Of a stretch of DNA of 64,000 bases, positions 1 to 13,240 are shown piece after piece. The DNA lies in assembly GCF_026230105.1 (NCBI RefSeq), contig NC_079484.1:1999805-2063804 (forward strand), read 5' to 3'. Numbering within the stretch: the first letter of the stretch is position 1; each line of letters opens with the position of its first letter. The notes below the pieces were generated by a model. It was given only the letters and a program-made list of their open reading frames with translations. It had not been told where the DNA came from and did not search any database. The DNA comes from Diorhabda sublineata. Its lineage: Eukaryota; Arthropoda; Insecta; Coleoptera; Chrysomelidae. A program made the position numbers and the translations under genes.

Positions 1-1319
1 ATGGATATAAAAGTTACAATCATATTTACAGTTTTAACAAATACTTAAAAGCTATATCAACAAACATATTACCAAAAGTTAGCATGTGTTTATCGAAATT
101 GTACATAAATAGTTTTATATACCTTTTTACCAACAAATAGTAGACGAAAATCATTACAATTGTGTTAGAAATCATTGAAACTGTTTAAATCGACGTATTT
201 TTTCCGAATAGGACTCAACTTGGTAAGATTAACACAAAATATCATATAGAAAAACGTAACATTAATGAGTATCTCACTGATCAGCTGTTTGAGCTAATTT
301 TGGTCCAGTTAAATATGTTTCGACAATATCCACTTTCATTTTAGAAGAATTTGTTAAAGTTGGTTGTAAACGTAATAGGGGATTAGAAATGTTTGTATTA
401 ATAGTGAAAATACGTGGAAAATCAACACAAAAGGAAGAAATACATAGAGAAAGAGCGTTTCAACAGGGAGAACAAACAGTATAAACTGTAAATAGTGCGA
501 ACGAATACAAATAATTAATAATAGAAGATGCTATAAGAAGTTTATTATATCAAGATTTATTATTTAGTTTTTCAGTCTGAAGATATTTCAGTTTTTGAAA
601 GTATTTTTAATACTGTGACAAACACACGGCGTGTGGGGTTAAGGCGAATAAACGTAAGTTATTTTTTTCAAAATTATATTAGGAGCGAAAGCGCCTTTAA
701 ATTTTTTTTAATACAAATAATTTCGTAAAAAATAGAAAACAGCAAATATAAAAATAAAGAAAAACTCTGTTAATAAGTATTAATGTATATACATACATAT
801 ACATATTAATAAATTAAAATAAAACAAACTTAACATGTATTGCAAACGTGCAACGTTTTAGTTTACTTGATGATTTTGAAAAAAAATTATCTATGGGGTT
901 AATAAGAGCTTGTCCTATTAAATAATAAACAATAAAATGTGAAAAGAAAACTCATAATATTCACATTATAATAATTCAAAAGTAGAAAATGTCAGGAAAG
1001 GAACATTAAACCTTCCGATTAAATAATACATGAAAGTCAGTTGAAAAAATTCTGTGTCGACTTAGAGTCTGAAATAACGTTAACTGCTTAGTAATAATTG
1101 TCAGGGAAAATTGCTGTTACTCCATGAAGATGCAAAAATTGAATTTCCATAAAGTAGAATGTTAAGTTTAGGCAGAAGGGTTTTGTGCAATTTTTGCCAA
1201 GTAGTCATTGTCACGATAGAAATTTTTGTTACTTCATGAAGATCCAAAAAAACGAATTTTCATACAGCAATATATCAAGTTTTAGCAGAAGTTTGGTGTA
1301 ATTTTTTGTAGCTAGATTG
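1..1319. other. non-coding AT-rich stretch
   Basis: No coding exon is supported on either strand. A GTAAGT at about 653-658 after a stretch of mixed composition could be the donor of a non-coding first exon of a plus-strand gene, but no matching coding exon follows. Two diverged direct copies of roughly 110 bp lie at about 1085-1320; both carry a TTACT(C/T)CATGAAGAT segment. Nothing else was recognised. Confidence 0.5.
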
Positions 1320-2830
1320 AAAATAGAAAATGAAAACCAATAAGTATGGTATGTTTCAGATTTTATCAATCACTAGTTAATGTCTGAAAAATACAAAATG
1401 AAAAGGGTATTATGAACTAAAACTCAAACTTTTAGAGCCTTTAATTGGACAAAAAGGATTCATCTTTAAGGATTATAAAGCAGATGTTTTCAAAACAAAA
1501 ACTGGACAAATGAAAATGTGGGAAATGTTTTTCATTTCCAGTTAAAAGAAAAGTTGATTTTAGACCAAATAACTAACAAATTCAGGGTTTTCTAGTTCCA
1601 GAATAAAAAAAAAGAAATTAAGAAGGATTATGATGTTGAGATGAAAGTTTTTTATGAATTTTTGAAGCTAAATTGAAAATATAAACCAAACGGTATCACT
1701 TACAGTTAAATTTAGAAAAATACTGAATTTAAATGGTATTTTGAGTTGGATCGAAGCTTCTGGACACTTTTAAGTGGAAGCCATTTGAGAAAAGGTTGAT
1801 GTTTAAGGGTTGTAAAGCAGAAAACTGTCAAGAGTTTCTCAAATATCTGGCCGATATGAAAATTGATGCTTTCAATACAAAAACTGTACAAATGAAAATC
1901 TGGGAAATGTTTTCCATTTCCAGTTAAAAGAAAAGTTGATTTTAGACCAAATAACTAACAAATTCAGGGTTTTCTAGTTCCAGAATAAAAAAAAAGAAAT
2001 TAAGAAGGATTATGATGTTGAGATGCAAGTTTTTTATGAATTTTTGAAGCTAAATTGAAAATATAAACCAAACGGTATCACTTACAGTTAAATTTAGAAA
2101 AATACTGAATTTAAATGGTATTTTGAGTTGGATCGAAGCTTCTGGACACTTTTAAGTGGAAACCATTTGAGAAAAGGTTGATGTTTAAGGGTTGTAAAGC
2201 AGAAAACTGTCAAGAGTTTCTCAAATATCTGGCCGATATGAAAATTGATGCTTTCAATACAAAAACTGTACAAATGAAAATCTGGGAAATGTTTTTCATT
2301 TTCAGTTAAAAGAAAAGTTGATTTTAGACCAAATAACTAACAAATTCAGGGTTTTCTAGTTCCAGAATAAAAAAAAAGAAATTAAGAAGGATTATGATGT
2401 TGAGATGCAAGTTTTTTATGAATTTTTGAAGCTAAATTGAAAATATAAACCAAACGGTATCACTTACAGTTAAATTTAGAAAAATACTGAATTTAAATGG
2501 TATTTTGAGTTGGATCGAAGCTTCTGGACACTTTTAAGTGGAAACCATTTGAGAAAAGGTTGATGTTTAAGGGTTGTAAAGCAGAAAACTGTCAAGAGTT
2601 TCTCAAATATCTGGCCGATATGAAAATTGATGCTTTCAATACAAAAACTGTACAAATGAAAATCTGGGAAATGTTTTTCATTTTCAGTTAAAAGAAAAGT
2701 TGATTTTAGACCAAATAACTAACAAATTCAGGGTTTTCTAGTTTCAGATTAAAAAAAAAAGATATTAAGAAGGATTATGATGTTGAGATACAAATTTTTG
2801 GGTATGAAATTTTTCAAATTTTCAGAATTC
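1320..2830. repeat. tandem repeat, ~382-bp unit, about 4 copies
   Basis: The segment GATTTTAGACCAAATAACTA recurs at about 1556, 1938, 2320 and 2702, giving a period of 381-383 bp. Copies two to four are nearly identical; the first (about 1320-1700) and the last (after about 2750) are clearly more diverged, as expected at array edges. No long open frame is conserved between copies, so it is called a non-coding satellite-like array. It lies downstream of the 3' end of the ZNF598 gene. Confidence 0.85.
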
Positions 2831-3291
2831 AGCTTCAGAAGGATAAGAATCTTAAAAAAACAAGTTTTTTTTGTAATTTTTGTGGCTGGATTGAACATTT
2901 TTAATATTTCTTTCCACCAAATGTAACCGAAACAAAATTCCAAAATACACAAACTGTTTTATTGCTGCAGAACATTTCAAACAAACCAAACATTCCGTAA
3001 AAACAGAAGGATGAAGCAAATGGTTTAGAATAATTCAAAAAAATAATAATTTTGATATTATTCCACTTTTATCGATACTTAAATGGCAACTAGTTGAAAT
3101 CAAATCAAACATTTTTCATTATTCTTCATCTAAAAACAACAATTTCCTAAATCTTTCATTATTGTTTGAAATTTCCTTCCACTTTTCCGGAATGTATGTA
3201 CAAAATAATAAAAACAAAACAGAGTAAATACCATTCAATCTACTTTTCGGTTCAAATTATTTTTATTACTCAAATTTCCCATCAAGAAATT
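2831..3291. other. non-coding stretch and ZNF598 3' flank
   Basis: AT-rich sequence with no supported gene. On the minus strand an AATAAA (plus-strand TTTATT at 3262-3267) sits 25 bases beyond the ZNF598 stop codon and is a plausible polyadenylation signal. Confidence 0.45.
3262..3267 (-). terminator. candidate poly(A) signal of ZNF598
   Basis: AATAAA on the minus strand, 25 bases after the stop codon. A second AATAAA overlaps the stop codon itself. Position only; no transcript evidence. Confidence 0.35.
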
Positions 3292-6200
3292 TTATTTCCG
3301 CCAAGCGCTGTTGCCCTGCTGCGACTTCCCCAACGTAGGGAACTGATTTTCTAATATATGGTTGTTATAATGTTCGCTCAATTCCTTCTTAAAGATAATT
3401 TGTTTGCAGTTTTCGCACACCACTAAATTTTTCTTATTTTTACCGTCATACACCCTATACAGTTCCTGTTGTTTCTCTAAATCCGGTAAAAGAACTAACA
3501 ATTCGAGAAATACTTCATCGAACTTATCACCGAGAATTTCTCTGCAATGCTCGTAGTACTTGTTAGTTGGATAAGCACCGTTTCGAAACAAATCCGAATA
3601 CGTTTTGAATTCCTTGATGGCATCGTTGTCCAATAAAACCATAAACCGCTTGATCAAATCTTGATTCCTGGATTGGAAATTTGTAGGCTGGTGATAATTG
3701 TTCACAGGCATTATTGAGTAACTTTGACCACTGCTTGAGGTGAAAGTGAAATCGCTAGCACCCAGAACGGGGAACGAAGCCGGATTTAAGCCCGGGGGAG
3801 GTTTTAAGGAGAAACCAGGAGGTGGTTTCGTTTCGCCTAAACGAGGAAAATCATCGGTGATCACAGGTTCCGTTGGACTATTCAATTTACCAATTTTCAG
3901 TTCTGATCGTTTCTTAACTTGACCGTTCATAGTAATGGATTCGTTTGGTTGGTTGTTGTTATTAGGTTCATGGTTTGTCGCAGAGTTATCAGTTTCAGTT
4001 AACTTACCTTTCTTCTTTTTGCTTTTATTTTTCGAATCGCCGTTATCGTTCAATTTAAGATCGTTTAATTTAGTTTCGACGTTGTTTTTTTGTTTCGAAT
4101 TGGTCGGTTTACCGATGTCATTTTTCTTATTGCTACTATCACTACCATGTCTCGAACTATCGTTACTACCGTTAGTCTTCGCGTTATTACTATAATTAGA
4201 ATTATTCTTATAATTTGAACTATTTATATCGTTGAGGTTAACCCAATTGTTAGATACGGGCACGGATACCGAGCTCTTTTTCTTAGCTAGAGTAGGAAAT
4301 TGTTCTAAAGAAGTAGGGGGCAATTGGGGCGCCGGTGCTACTTTATCAGCCCTCGGTTCTTTCTTCTTTTTTGCCGGTACCCATTTAGGTTGAACAGCGG
4401 TGATGGCTACCAAAGCCGGAAATGCCTCTGAAGGTCTTGATTGACTACTCGATGAGACGCTAGCGGTTATGTGAGTTGTTATGTTGCTATTAGGCCTATG
4501 ATTTACTTGAATTGACAACGTATTTGAATCTTCAGAATTACTAGAAATAAAAAAAAAACATAATTTATTATCTTATTTATATAAAACAAATCTAGTATTG
4601 GAAAATACTTCACAAGAAGGCGAATTGTCTTACTGAAACTGTAGATTTTTCTCTAAATAACAAATTTTCATTCATAATTTGATATAATTACAATATAAAT
4701 TGAAGCAAACCAGATACATAGACAAATTACCATTACATTATGATAAAATGGAGTAAAAATCATGTCTAGTAATTTTTTTTTGCAATACTACATAGCAAAA
4801 TAAAAACTAAATACTTTTATCATAAAATACTCACCTAACACTTACTCTAGCCGTACCACTACCACTTGAACTAGGTCCTCCTAGAGCCGGGAAATTCTCC
4901 AACGTTTTTTCTAATCGTTTTTGACCACCAGACACTCTAGTAATAGTCACTTCTGGTGCTTTACTGCTTCTCGCAGAAGAATTAGTGGTAATCGTAACAG
5001 CTGATGAAGGTTTTGTATTACTGGAACCGCTACTACCTATAAAAGTATTTTCCTCAAAATTAAATAATTAGAGACCAATCTCAGTTCAATGAGTTGATAC
5101 ACTTACCCCCTAGTGATGGAAAATCGTCACTACTGAAATTAGAATTCAACTTAGATGTGAAATTTACAGATGCAGGTCTAGTGTGTACAGTTATATTACT
5201 AGATGCGCCCCCCAATGCGGGAAAATCTTGAGGAGTAAGAGGATTGAAAAAAATACGTCCTCTGCTTTCCTCCACACCTCCACCAGGTCCACCTGGTTCC
5301 ATGTGGTAAGAACTACTAGATGTTTCTTCTTCTACCCTAAAAACAAATCGTGATAAAATTATATAAAGACAAAGATCAAATAAGCAATATATCAAATAAA
5401 AAAATAACACTACTTAGGGAAAGGGAGATATAAAAAGTACCAAGGAAGAAAATATCTCCAACAATCTGACAACTAAAAGATTAATTATTGAATATAAATT
5501 TTGATTTTATGTCTTACCTATCTCTCCGTTCGTTGTATCTACGGTTTCTAGTATCATTACCTTGTCTTGCTCTAGGTGCCAATGTAAATTCTAATTCCAA
5601 AGTTCTGGCTTGCTTAGCACCCGACTTGCTCATAAATCTACTATGTAAAGTAGCTTTGTGTGCTGAAATTATGATTTTTTAAACATAATCCTTTATTAAC
5701 TTATGCATATGTGTTTTCTCACCTTTACAATCAATGTCAGTTCGAAAAACTGAAGTCAACGGCATCCCCTTGCATTCTCCTTCCTCACACAAATAATGTT
5801 CATCGCGAAAATGCTTCACTAAATCATCCAAATTATTATAAAACTGATGTTTGCCATCTGCATCACAGAAATGACAGAAAAGATGATTTCGTCTGAGGTG
5901 TCTAAATAATTCTTCGTTGTCCATAAATCTTTCATCACAAAACTCGCATAACGGATGTCCCCTGAACGATTAGATAATAAAGTTAAACAAGTCCTTTGAT
6001 AAAACATTTTTTTTTTCAGGTACCTGTGTGATGTATTATCAGGATCACCTTTCCTCCTATGTAACCCTAACTCTTGTCTGTTATAACAACGTTTTTCAAA
6101 ACTGAATATCTTGAGATTTTCAGTACATATGTCACAGTAAAATAATTCGTGCTCCCTCCGCATGTGGTCTTTGAGCTGTTGAAACGTTTTGAAAGGCCAT

Positions 6201-8210
6201 TTCCTTTCATTGTCTTCACATATCGAACAACGGTGCTCTAGCAGTTTATAATAAGCCTTTTGAATATCCGAAGTACAAAAGATGATGCCAGCTCTACGAT
6301 CTTGTAGGTTCGATCGCTCAAACTTTGGTAACAACACTGAGAATGCTTCGATTGTTTTTGTAAATAATACCTGCAATATTAAAATAAAACTATTCTATAA
6401 TAGTAGAAAATTGTGTGTCCTTTCTTCTATGATCTAAGTTGTCCAAGTTTCTGGTCAACTCTGGATCGCCTATAAGTCAAATTCCTCTCTTCTGTATTGA
6501 GCTGTATATGCTTGGGAACCGAGCTCCAAATGTGCTAGCAATATTCCAAAGATGGACGATTCTGGGACTTGTAGAGGATTAGAAGCTGTCGCAGAGTATA
6601 CAGCTTTTTGGTATTAAAGAGGGCTCCAAGTTTTCGTAAAGATGCCATAGCTAATTCAGCAACGTGACATATTGCTCCTAACCTCAACACCCAACAAGCA
6701 AAATTGCGGTGATCATGATATTTTATGTCCAGAACAGATCAAATCCTGAGCCGCAGTACCGGCCTTCTTTGTAAAAACAGCATTGCTTCCACTCTACTCT
6801 AGAATTTTTTCAATTTTTATTTGTTACTGTGTTTTTTTTATATTCAAAGCTAATTTGGCATTTTATTATTTAAACCCCCGATTTCAAGCATATTTTGGAG
6901 TAAATTGTACACTCCAAAAGTTTGACTCTCCTCTTTCTTAGAGATCCGTATCATGGGATTATACAACTTGAATATTTTTTTCTCAATTCAACAAATTAAG
7001 TAAATGATTGGTAATGTATTCGAGCCAATTATGAAACAATAATACTCTTATTACATAACAATTATATATTCTAAAAACATATTTAAAATGTTGACTGCAA
7101 GGCAATTTTCACAATTTTATTTAATCACATGGAATTATTAAAAATACTAATTTAAACACAATGTTGTTACTAGAAAGTATAGAAAATGTAGCATTTTATT
7201 TTTTTGTTGAATTATACAAAAAAAAATACCTAGTTGGCAGTCAATGTGTTAAAATGTGCCTATGCGTCAGTTTTTAATACCCATGAAAGATAAACTCACT
7301 GGGAATCACAGAAATATTTTGCAAAAAAAATTCAGCTGCAATTTAAAATGTTGATATAATAAAAATTGGCATAGTCAGAAGTAAAAAAAATATTGATAAA
7401 TCTGGAGTAAATTGATGATTCATGCAAAAAAAGTTGTTTATCACAGTGAACCCACATAAACATGATTGTACAGAAAAATGCACTTAATATAATTATGGAA
7501 TATCTATTGAAGACAATTTGTTTTGTAGTCAAATCTTCATTCCATCACTAATAAAATATAACTGCTGACCCAGCAATTTTTTCTAACAAAAATTAGTGTT
7601 TAGATTCCATTGATTTTCAAAAATTTACAACTGTATTAAAAACAATCATCTAACTCTGTTTTAATTAAATAATATTTCAAAATTATTATAGAAAATGTAT
7701 AATGTTCAAACTCCCCATCAAATAATTAAATTTATTATATTAAACTGATAAATATGTAAATATGTTCATTCTAATGCCTTTAACACAATTATAATTAATA
7801 TCTTTATCTACTCCTCAAAAATTGTTGAAATGGTATAATAACCAGACCAAATAGAATATACAAAAACATAAAACTCTGAAAATGTGAGCGTAAGGCAGGT
7901 GTTTTCTATAAATATTACATAAGTGTAAAACATTAAGTACTCTGCTCTCTAAAAATAGCTACCATATTTTGATAACTAGAACTTATACAGTAAATAAAGA
8001 TTTATGGTGTGAATTTATTTAAGTTACCTTTTGCATCAATTGCCTACAAATTGGACACTCATTCTGCTTACAAAGAACCCTCATCCTGGTGGAACACTCA
8101 AAACAGACGGCATGATCGCAAGGGCCTATGGAGTAAATTTCAACGGTTTTAAAGCAAACGACACAGAGATTCTCAGTTTCACTTGAATTTACTGCTTCGG
8201 TTCCAGACAT
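3292..8210 (-). CDS. ZNF598: E3 ubiquitin-protein ligase ZNF598 homologue (Hel2 family)
   Basis: Exons on the minus strand: 8210-8028, 6370-6024, 5961-5723, 5662-5518, 5336-5107, 5036-4835, 4540-3292; joined 2595 nt, 864 aa, close to the ~900 aa of vertebrate ZNF598. The family ubiquitinates small-subunit proteins on collided ribosomes in the cytoplasm (known for the family). Seen here: an N-terminal RING (C16-x2-C19, C31-x-H33, C36-x2-C39, C52-x2-C55), then several C2H2 fingers in exons 2-3, the conserved block TLHSRFMSKSGAKQARTLEL in exon 4, and a Pro/Ser-rich tail with repeated FPxLG motifs (DFPALGG, DFPSLGG, NFPALGG, QFPTLG). A further C-x2-C..H..H finger lies near the C terminus, and the protein ends GNSAWRK. 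The start is the ATG at 8210, the first in frame before the RING. Intron 1 (1657 bp) carries a non-LTR remnant. Divergent from the MAP2K gene. Confidence 0.95.
6426..6697 (-). mobile_element. non-LTR retrotransposon fragment (region after reverse transcriptase)
   Basis: On the minus strand one frame reads ICHVAELAMASLRKLGALF, then LRQLLILYKSQNRPSLEYC, a stop, and HIWSSVPKHIQLNTEERN. This is the typical stretch C-terminal to the reverse transcriptase of Jockey/R1-like elements (pattern KLG.LF....L....LL.LYK.Q.RP.LEYC.H.W). It has an in-frame stop (the TAG after EYC) and no flanking catalytic motifs, so it is a dead fragment, sitting in intron 1 of ZNF598 in the same orientation as the gene. 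Confidence 0.75.
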
Positions 8211-9114
8211 TTTGCAACTTTCTGAAAACAGGCTTTTATAGTAAAGGCCAATCGTGTGAAATAAAACTTTTAACCACAAAGACAGAAAAATTATGATGTG
8301 AAATGAGAATGTCCTTGTCGAATGACAGAGATACTATGTTCCACTGCACCATTGCCAAATCTAGTAGGAAAATAACTTATGTTTTACTCACTTTTTACCT
8401 CTGACACTATAACTAGGAACATGTAATAAATTTTACTCTGTAGTGTGCCTTTCCTTACTTTTGAGAGCTTATAATACCAGTCATATAATTATAGTATATT
8501 CATAATAATTTCTTGAATACGATACGAATACGTGCCAAATACAACTTAATTTCATTTGTTATGGTGAAAGTTCTTGTTTATCGGCAACACTGCCACCAAT
8601 ATTAATGACAATTGATAAAGTAAGTGGACATTTATTCCACGTGTTTACAAACGGCGTATATTTTCAATTTTTTAAAATTTTCAACCAATCAAAAGCTCGG
8701 ATTAACTATCAAAATTAAATCGTTAACAGTGGTTGAAGTTCATACTAATCAGTCTTAAAAATCGTTTATGTTTAGGGAAATTCAGCTATTGAAGGTGAGA
8801 CACTGATTTGAAATGAGTTTTTGTCAAGCGACAGTGTAGTGTCAAAAAAAGTTTTCTTTTTTTTTATTAAAAATCTTTTCGTATATGGTTGCGTTTGTTA
8901 TCAGAAATTTATTGATTAAATACAATTAAATCATTTCGAAGTGAGAAAAAAATAACATTTACTGCTGATTAACAGCTCAATCGTAAGTTAATAACATCTT
9001 AATTGTGCTAATTAAAAATAAAAAAGAATCTTTTAAATTTATTTGAATTATTGAACTGGAATTCACTCACGTGGGATTAAAATATTTGTAATATTTCCAG
9101 TACCGACGGTAATT
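8211..9114. promoter_or_regulatory. divergent intergenic region ZNF598 / MAP2K
   Basis: 904 bp between two start codons pointing away from each other; it must hold both 5' UTRs and promoters. A GTAAGT near 8983-8988 and a TTTCCAG just before 9101 would fit an intron in the MAP2K 5' UTR. No clear TATA box was singled out because the region is AT-rich throughout. Confidence 0.5.
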
Positions 9115-11898
9115 ATGTCTGCAAGAAAGAAGAAACCTGGTCTTAGACTTCAAGTTTCGGATGATGTTCCTAAAGTGTAAGTTTTTCGTTAAATAATTAT
9201 AATGAAATCGTGAACTTTAAAAAGAATAAATTTTTATACATAATACTTGTTTCGATACATTTAACGTGCCCGTATATGGCGTTTTGAAATTTTAAAGTTT
9301 TTAAATTTATTTTGAAGGTCAAGGAAAAGACATTCAAAAATAAAAATTGCAAGTAAAACTTGCAAGTCTTTTACATACAATCAATTAAAGCTATAGTTTT
9401 TTGTTTTTATCTGAAATATGGATGTTTTAACAATTGTTTATTTGTCAGTTTCAAATTTGTATTAAAACATATTTCTTGATTTTACATCTCTTTTGATAGA
9501 AAATTTGTTTACAATAACAAGTAGAATTGATGAAGACTGAAATAAGTCGAAACGTCAATTTTACTTGTCTTTTAAAACTAATTTTCAATCAAAAGTGACC
9601 TAAAATCAAGACGAGTCGTCAAGAAAAACGTATAAAAAGGTCAAATAAGTAAAAAGAAATTGATTTGAACACTTCTATTATGTTTAGAGTTCCACCAGCA
9701 AATTTAGATACCAGAACAACGATTACTATAGGTGATAGAACGTTTGATGTAGAGGCAGATGACCTAGAAAAAATTGGAGACCTTGGTAGGGGTGCTTATG
9801 GTGTTGTTGAAAAAATGAAACACATTCCAAGTGGGACTATTATGGCTGTAAAGAGAATCACAGCAACTGTTAACACTCAAGAACAAAAGAGATTGCTTAT
9901 GGATCTCGACATATCAATGAGAAGTAGTGATTGCCCTTATACTGTACAGTTTTATGGTGCCCTTTTCAGGGAAGGAGATGTCTGGATATGCATGGAAGTA
10001 ATGGATACGAGCTTGGATAAGTTTTATGCAAAAGTTTATAAGAATGGGAGAAAAATACCAGAAGATGTTTTAGGTAATTTATACGCAATCCATAATTTGA
10101 TGTATAGATTATTGAAACTCATTAACAAGGATGCTGCTCTTACAGGATTTTATTGTTTCGGTGGAGGTTGATCATATAAAATCTTCCATTAAAAAAATAC
10201 TAGTTATATTTGTCAAAGTCCTAAAGAAAATGTAGCATCGAAATATCTTAATTCTCATGTGCTTTTTTTAATTCTTTTCTTCACAATTTTGCTTTGATTT
10301 CCACTCTTTAGGTAAAATGGCGGATATATCATGGATATTTCTGTACATATTGGATTCTTTGTCACTAATAATATAGTGCAATTGATGTTTTACTACACCT
10401 CATTATACCAATTCATATTTTTCTACAATAATATCTATTGTTTATTCATCTTTGAGGTGTATTGTGCCCCCTCATCCAAGACTATTCACAGCTCGCGCTA
10501 TATTTCCAGGTCATTTAGAGCTCTTGTATTTGAGCTTGCTCCTACACATTTTCCATACAGAGTATTTTGTGTTGGCTCGTAATGATGAAATCTTCTGTGA
10601 CTAGATAATCAGAAGTTTCTTTCTCTTCTCCACAAAATTTACAATGATCAATCAAATGAGGGACTAAGTGACAGCTTGTATAACTTGCACTTGGTTCCGT
10701 GCATGTCTCCATGATAAATTGGTTGAATTGGTCTCTATCTGTCGCTACTCGGAATAGTTGTTTTCCTTCCAGTCTTTTATCAAATCTTGTGGCTTTTTAC
10801 TTTCATCTTGTAATACTTGATCCGTCCAAGGTTTTCTTTAATAACATAGTTATTTGCCTTTTTTTTGCTTTTAACTTTCCATTTACAAACTGAATTGGAA
10901 TTTCTATATTGATATTCGTACTGGACACACTATTTGTAGTAAACAGAGTGTTCGGTTTAGAACTATAACAAATGCATGTAGAAATAATAATCTGACTTGG
11001 ATTATATTTAATTTGAATCTACATTATTGTCAATATAATTATTTGAATTACAGGAAATGTTGCTCTTGCAGTAGTTAGTGCCTTACATTATCTATATTCT
11101 CAATTAAGAGTAATCCATAGAGATGTTAAGCCTTCCAATATCTTAATAAACAGAAAAGGTGAGATTAAAATGTGTGATTTTGGTATCAGTGGATATTTAG
11201 TGGATTCCGTGGCAAAAACTATTGATGCCGGTTGTAAACCATATATGGCGGTAAGTTCAATTTTCAATTAAACCAATAATCTTATAGTACGATCTTTAAA
11301 AAGGCAGCTGTCGAATGTTGAATCAAAAGTTGTGCTTTTTTCTAGTTTTTTTCTTTCTTCAAATATAAAAAAAGAATTACATTTAAAAAACTGAAAGTAT
11401 GTTTAATTAAAATATTGATGTAGAATCGTGGATGATCCTCAATGATCATGACTCCTAAAGAGATGATTAAACCAGAAACCATTTTACATGAGCATTAAAG
11501 AGCCTCATCTGATAAAATTTGTAAATTTAATGTATCGATTTCAGCCTGAAAGAATCGATCCACAAGGTAATCCTTCACAATACGATATCAGGTCGGATGT
11601 ATGGAGTTTGGGCATATCTCTAATAGAACTAGCTACAGGAGACTTCCCTTACCCGAAATGGGGTACACCTTTTGAACAACTTAAACAAGTAGTTGCTGAT
11701 GATCCTCCTAGGTTACCTTCTGGGCAATTTTCTACAGAATTCGAAGATTTCACAACTAAATGTTTACAAAAAAAATATACGGATAGGCCTAATTATAGTC
11801 AATTATTAGAGCACGAATTTTTAGTGAAACACAAAGACATTAATACTGATATATCCCCTTATGTTTCTGAAATACTCGATATATCAGATAACCCCTGA
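9115..11898 (+). CDS. lic: dual-specificity MAP kinase kinase, MKK3/MKK6 type (licorne orthologue)
   Basis: Exons 9115-9176, 9688-10073, 11054-11250, 11545-11898; joined 999 nt, 332 aa, matching the ~334 aa of human MKK6. The family phosphorylates p38 MAP kinases on the TGY loop in stress signalling. Seen: Gly loop G54-R-G56-A-Y-G59, ATP lysine K76 in MAVKR, catalytic loop H171-R-D173-V-K-P-S-N178, D191-F-G, and the activation loop S201-V-A-K-T205, the phospho-acceptor pair that marks MKK3/6. APE-like PER at 216-218, then [17 protein letters not shown]. The N-terminal 20 residues ([17 protein letters not shown]) form a basic-plus-hydrophobic p38-docking-like motif. Intron 1 holds a hammerhead-like folded motif; intron 2 a non-LTR fragment. 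Convergent with TMEM94 downstream. Confidence 0.95.
9517..9568 (+). other. hammerhead-ribozyme-like folded motif in MAP2K intron 1
   Basis: A 12-bp stem (9517-9528 with 9557-9568, one G-U pair) encloses a second 4-bp stem GACT/AGTC (9535-9538 with 9545-9548, loop GAAATA). The joining sequences are TTGATGA before the inner stem and GAAACGTC after it, close to the hammerhead core CTGATGA..GAAA..GTC. Differences from the active consensus: T for the first core C, one extra A at 9534, and only a possible 2-bp AC/GT third stem. Short relatives of this kind are known in Penelope-like elements. Activity is not claimed. Confidence 0.4.
10560..10690 (-). mobile_element. non-LTR retrotransposon C-terminal zinc-motif fragment
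   Basis: A minus-strand frame reads [19 protein letters not shown], resembling the C-terminal CxxC(G/E)EEEET..H motif that follows RNase H in Jockey/R1/Loa-like elements; the later His and Cys of the motif are lost. It lies in MAP2K intron 2 and is far too short to be functional. Confidence 0.5.
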
Positions 11899-12849
11899 GA
11901 TTCGTGTACTATTTCTTAGTTCAGCAATTTTAATTTTTGCATTTTTAAAATGAAAGAGAGATCAATTTTAATTTCGCCAAGCCGACTGATAACTTTTTAA
12001 TTGTTCTAAATGTAATTTGATTTAGATGGTTTTTATTTCGAAATTTTAGGTTATCAAGTTTTAATAGTTTTGTTTTTATGAAAGGTATACAATAAATAGG
12101 AATAGTTTCCTTAAGATAAAATCTTTTTTCCATGGTATTGGACTTCTCTAATTACAATTTTCTGGTTTTTAAAATGTAGCTTGGATCTTAGGAAATATTA
12201 TTTAAAATTGAAATTGGAATGTTTTGTTTTTTATTCAAAAAATAAACAAAACGTTTTTTGTTCAATAAATATTTGTTTTATTAATATGACTTTTTGGTTA
12301 AACTTTTTGTACCATAAAAATGAAAAATGTAATAAATTGTTTTTTGTTATTTTCCTCATAATTTTTTCTCTAATGAGGTCTTTATAAGACACTTTTTTAC
12401 TATTTTAAAATTAATTTTTCTTATAAGAAAGTCCAAGTACCATTCGAGTTATTTTTATTTTTTCCCTAATCAGTTACATAATTGTTAATAGAGTTAATTT
12501 TATTTAAAGGTCAATATCTTACTGAAACTATTTCCTTATTCAAATTGGTTACTATTGAAAGTAATTGCGAAGTAAATAATATATTTATTTTTGTAAGATG
12601 TTATTAATAACAATTAATATCAAAGTAATTAAATCTGCAAATTTTTATAAAGTACAAATTCGAGTAAAAGATACAACACACATAAACGTAAAAATCATTT
12701 CATTATTTTGGCTGATAAAAACATATTTTCATTGTGTTACGGCAAAATATAGTAGAAAAAGAATGTTATGGGGTACATAACATTGTTTGAAGAGTAGTTT
12801 TGGCTTTAAAGAACTATTCCTTTGTTGTACCAAGTCTTTTACTGAATTG

Positions 12850-13240
12850 GGCAAAACATTCTCAGAGTAGATGAAGGCATAATCTGCAGTAGTTGTTCTC
12901 TGCCATGCCTATCAAGGTATTCGATGGAGTCAGTAGACCAACCACCAATTTATTGTCGTTCCTGGACATATCAGACTTAGCTGATAGAATATTTTCTCTA
13001 TATCTGATTCTTTAGCTTTACATTCAGTTCCTTGTTGATGCGATATCTCATAAAATCACAGTAGAGCTCTGGTCCACAATATGTAGCCATTGTCTACTTT
13101 TTTATTGCATCGAAGTGATATTAGGGCTACCGTGTTTCTGTTAGCTAGTGTTTTATAGTTAGAGACACTCACGTAAGCTTGGACGTGCACTCAATAACTT
13201 TTAGCGCCTTCAAGGCTATTGGAGAATGCCTAATCCAATC
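12850..13240 (-). mobile_element. non-LTR retrotransposon fragment (RNase H tail and zinc motif)
   Basis: Minus-strand pieces in changing frames: SPIALKALKVIECTSKLT, GPELYCDFMRYRINKEL, then SRNDNKLVVGLLTP and NNYCRLC. In order they match the RNase H domain, the GPEP.CG... linker, the L.VLVGLLTGHC..L block and the C-terminal CRxC motif of RNase-H-bearing non-LTR elements. Frameshifts and stops show a dead copy. Confidence 0.6.

Noticed and set aside
3740..4195. Plus-strand open frames opposite the last ZNF598 exon
   Set aside because: Antisense shadows of a well-supported coding exon.
4516..4518. Apparent start of a separate 408-aa gene at the ZNF598 last exon
   Set aside because: The codon is TTG, not ATG, and the frame joins exactly to upstream ZNF598 exons through an acceptor at 4541.
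10074..10171. Continuation of the MAP2K frame past exon 2
   Set aside because: A consensus donor at 10074 and the exact fit of the next kinase subdomain at 11054 show that this is intron.
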